DNA of 6,245 nucleotides from Candidatus Uhrbacteria bacterium. GTDB lineage: Bacteria > Patescibacteriota > Patescibacteriia > UBA9934. Of the stretch, positions 4,915 through 6,245 are shown one piece after another; positions within the stretch are counted from its first letter, which is position 1, and each line of letters starts with the position of its first letter. The DNA is taken from the NCBI GenBank assembly GCA_903891735.1, contig CAITFQ010000061.1:1-6245 (forward strand), written 5' to 3'. A program made the translations under genes and the position numbers. The notes beneath the pieces are model-generated. The model was not told the DNA's origin. It saw only the letters and a list, made by a program, of their open reading frames with translations, and made no database searches.

Positions 4915-5292
4915 TTGCCCAACGATGGATCTCTCCCCAACCCCGCCGACGCGCTCCAGCCTCTTCACCAGTCGCCGCGCAAGACCCTCCACCCCAAGCC
5001 GAAGGCCGTCCGGCGCTCGCCGGTCGAGACCTTCGACTCGGTCATCCGCCCCTACCTCGGTACGGATGGCAAGAGCTTGCCCGTCCACGTCGTGACGATC
5101 GCCAGCCGTCTCCTCAAGGACGCTCCGCCCAACCGGCGCAAGCGCCCCGTCGACGCGGCCGGCAACCTCACCAAGCCACACCTCCTGGTCCTGCACTTCG
5201 AGGACCACAAGAAGGACCTGGTCGAGCTCGAGAACCAGCGCGCGCGTCTGACCGGCAGCACCCGCCACCCGAAGAAGACCCGTCTCTCGTAG
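4915..5292 (+). CDS. Basic hypothetical protein of the GC-rich island, atypical codon use
   Basis: The frame ends at TAG 5292, and its third codon positions are almost all G or C. Lys, Glu and Gln are written only as AAG, GAG and CAG, unlike proS, which favours AAA and CAA. Without an in-frame ATG or GTG I chose TTG at 4915, seven bases after AGG (4905-4907), giving 125 residues; a start further upstream in the open frame cannot be excluded. Residues 1-35 are Pro-rich and probably disordered. The rest looks folded (VETFDSVIRPYLGTDGKSLP at 37-56, then HLLVLHFEDHKKDLVELENQ at 89-108) with a basic tail. There is no signal or membrane segment. The gene has its own promoter candidate and a strong terminator 17 bp after the stop. 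The family is unknown. The codon bias suggests acquired DNA or strong selection. Confidence 0.75.
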   Translation: MPNDGSLPNPADALQPLHQSPRKTLHPKPKAVRRSPVETFDSVIRPYLGTDGKSLPVHVVTIASRLLKDAPPNRRKRPVDAAGNLTKPHLLVLHFEDHKKDLVELENQRARLTGSTRHPKKTRLS

Positions 5293-5308
5293 CGCCTCGC
5301 GCTGCCCT

Positions 5309-5350
5309 GACCCCCTAGTCCGTCTCGCGGACTGGGGGGTCTCGCTTTTT
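5309..5350 (+). terminator. Strong GC-rich intrinsic terminator
   Basis: GACCCCCTAGTCCG (5309-5322) pairs with CGGACTGGGGGGTC (5328-5341), 14 bp with one T-G, around the loop TCTCG. TTTTT follows at 5346-5350 after four bases. Its GC-rich stem differs from the A/T-flanked terminators elsewhere in the window. Confidence 0.9.
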
Positions 5351-5365
5351 AAGCACAAACTTTCA

Positions 5366-5374
5366 TGCTATACT
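5366..5374 (+). promoter_or_regulatory. Extended -10 element for the membrane miniprotein gene
   Basis: TGCTATACT is an extended -10 (TGn plus TATACT, 5/6). No good -35 exists; that position falls in the T-tract of the preceding terminator. Transcription would start near 5381, leaving a leader of about 17 bases before the ATG at 5398. Confidence 0.6.
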
Positions 5375-5397
5375 GAGTGCAATTATCGTTTTTACCT

Positions 5398-5601
5398 ATG
5401 TCTATCCTCCTCCTAGTCGGCCTCGTCCTGGCTGGCGTCCCGTTTCTCCTCATCGTCGGCTTTGCTGGCTTTATCTTCCTGTCGTTCATGAACGACGACC
5501 ACGAAGCCAAAGGCATCTTGACCGTCGCCCTCATCTTCATGGGCATCGGCATCGCCCTCATCCTGACCGACGTCATCTCCCACTGGGTTATTGTTAACTA
5601 G
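5398..5601 (+). CDS. Two-helix membrane miniprotein
   Basis: The 67-residue protein consists of two hydrophobic helices (about 2-30 and 40-62) joined by a short charged loop, NDDHEAKG (32-39). It is an integral membrane hairpin with no further domain. The open frame extends to a GTG at 5377, but that lies only three bases after the -10 box, so the ATG at 5398 is the likely start. A T-rich leader precedes it and there is no Shine-Dalgarno motif. It ends at TAG 5601, 37 bp before proS. Its last five codons overlap an inverted repeat that covers the proS -35 region. I recognise no family. Such miniproteins are often toxins, regulators of membrane enzymes or small subunits, and nothing here decides between these. 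Confidence 0.75.
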   Translation: MSILLLVGLVLAGVPFLLIVGFAGFIFLSFMNDDHEAKGILTVALIFMGIGIALILTDVISHWVIVN

Positions 5602-5609
5602 ACAATAAC
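5587..5609. promoter_or_regulatory. Perfect 8-bp inverted repeat over the proS -35 box
   Basis: GTTATTGT (5587-5594) and ACAATAAC (5602-5609) are exact inverted copies separated by 7 bp. The element includes the miniprotein stop codon and the -35 hexamer TAGACA (5599-5604). Its symmetry and position fit a repressor operator. No T-tract follows, so it is not an intrinsic terminator. Confidence 0.5.
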
Positions 5610-5627
5610 TCGGCGCTGCTTTAATAT
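5599..5627 (+). promoter_or_regulatory. proS promoter
   Basis: TAGACA (5599-5604, 5/6) is followed, 17 bp on, by TAATAT (5622-5627). Alternatively it is followed by the extended -10 TGC-TTTAAT (5617-5625) with a 15-bp spacer, the same geometry as the promoter at 3177. Either start would leave only about 5 to 7 bases before the ATG at 5639, a nearly leaderless mRNA. Confidence 0.55.
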
Positions 5628-5638
5628 CGACGCTATCT

Positions 5639-6245
5639 ATGCGCCTTTCTACTTCTTTCGTTCGCACCGCCAAAACCGCCCCCGCCGACGCCGAAACCGT
5701 CAACGCCAAACTGCTCCAACAAGCTGGCTTCGTCGACCAACTCATGGCCGGTGTTTATTCATATTTGCCTCTTGGCCTTAAAACCCTCCGAAATATTGAG
5801 CAAATCGTTCGTGAAGAAATGGACGCCCTTGGTGCTTCAGAGGTCTTAATGCCGACCCTCCACCCCAAAGCCAACTGGGTCAAAACTGGCGGCTGGGACA
5901 ACATCGACGTCCTCTTCAAAATGAACTCCCGCACCGGCAACGAATACGCCATGGGTCAAAGCGAGGAAGAAATTGTGACGCCACTCGTCATGTCGCGCGT
6001 CTTGTCCTACAAGCAACTTCCGGTCAAAACCTACCAAATCGGCTGGAAATATCGCGACGAACTCCGTGCCAAGTCCGGCATCATGCGCGGCCGCGAGTTC
6101 TTCATGAAAGACATGTACAGCTTCCACACTTCACAGGAAGACTTCGATAAATTCTACCAAGAGGCCAAACAGGCCTACCTCCGCGTCTTCTCGCGCCTCG
6201 GCCTAGTGGCCAAAGTCACCGAAGCCTCTGGTGGCGCCTTCACCA
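5639..6245 (+). CDS. proS: Prolyl-tRNA synthetase, N-terminal 202 residues (window ends)
   Basis: ProRS is a class II aminoacyl-tRNA synthetase that charges tRNA-Pro with proline in the cytoplasm. The bacterial-type N-terminus is clear: ADAETVNAKLLQQAGFVDQL (16-35), then GVYSYLPLG (38-46). Motif 1 lies around GASEVLMPTLHP (65-76), with P72. Motif 2 spans KYRDELRAKSGIMRGREF (137-154), including R139, E141 and R152 for ATP binding. The proline-binding TxE loop, usually GPTHEE, reads GQSEEE at 106-111, so Thr is replaced by Ser (S108). The insertion domain, motif 3 and anticodon-binding domain lie beyond the window. The ATG at 5639 is the only good start and no Shine-Dalgarno motif precedes it. 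Codons favour AAA and CAA, unlike the GC-rich island. Identification is firm. Confidence 0.97.
   Translation, partial: MRLSTSFVRTAKTAPADAETVNAKLLQQAGFVDQLMAGVYSYLPLGLKTLRNIEQIVREEMDALGASEVLMPTLHPKANWVKTGGWDNIDVLFKMNSRTGNEYAMGQSEEEIVTPLVMSRVLSYKQLPVKTYQIGWKYRDELRAKSGIMRGREFFMKDMYSFHTSQEDFDKFYQEAKQAYLRVFSRLGLVAKVTEASGGAFT

Noticed and set aside
4485..4940. Minus-strand 151-residue frame with hydrophobic Ala/Gly-rich core, considered as a bacteriocin-like or membrane protein
   Set aside because: The bidirectional terminator at 4496-4520 lies inside it before the stop codon, and it overlaps the start of the well-supported gene at 4915. The hydrophobic character is what antisense of Arg-rich GC-rich DNA gives.
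4849..5358. 169-residue minus-strand frame opposite the GC-rich gene
   Set aside because: The strong third-position G/C bias fits the plus frame, and the minus frame would read through the terminator at 5309-5350.

Overview
The window looks like a chromosomal segment of a small-genome bacterium, most likely of the Patescibacteria/CPR radiation (a Saccharibacteria-like lineage is my best guess). The reasons are compact gene packing, many small lineage-specific proteins, start codons without Shine-Dalgarno motifs on most genes, and very short 5' leaders. This assignment is inference. Every supported gene end in the window uses TAG or TAA and none uses TGA. No in-frame TGA interrupts the recognised genes, so the standard code fits.

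Layout. The left half (1-3080) is a minus-strand gene string: a TMEM43/DUF1625-like membrane protein, an unrecognised basic 186-residue protein 20 bp downstream, a Ca2+/cation:H+ antiporter of the CAX family 4 bp after that, a 108-bp imperfect palindrome, and a small charged helical protein that runs off the left edge. The first three are almost certainly cotranscribed. From about 3160 a divergent promoter region drives a plus-strand 126-residue coiled-coil protein carrying three tandem 12-residue repeats. That gene converges on tRNA-Arg(TCG) through a shared bidirectional terminator. After a structured spacer come tRNA-Lys(CTT), its terminator, a GC-rich palindromic stretch with tRNA T-arm-like copies, and a small acidic Ala/Glu/Asp-rich protein with its own terminator.

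From about 4550 to 5345 there is a GC-rich island (roughly two thirds G+C by eye, against 45-50% nearby). It holds one convincing basic protein (TTG start, almost only G/C-ending codons) with a strong terminator. It also holds a weaker Arg-rich reading frame just upstream. Both units are preceded by a related 26-bp module (TTGAC...TCTCAGGCAC) and an AGGT motif before a TTG codon. This island looks foreign to its surroundings and is the most unusual part of the window.

The right end has a two-helix membrane miniprotein and the first 202 codons of prolyl-tRNA synthetase (proS). The proS promoter carries a perfect 8-bp inverted repeat over its -35 box and implies a nearly leaderless mRNA. The window therefore mixes translation housekeeping (two tRNAs, ProRS), an envelope/ion-homeostasis gene string and several orphan small proteins. 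I see no complete mobile element, CRISPR array or recognisable defence system.
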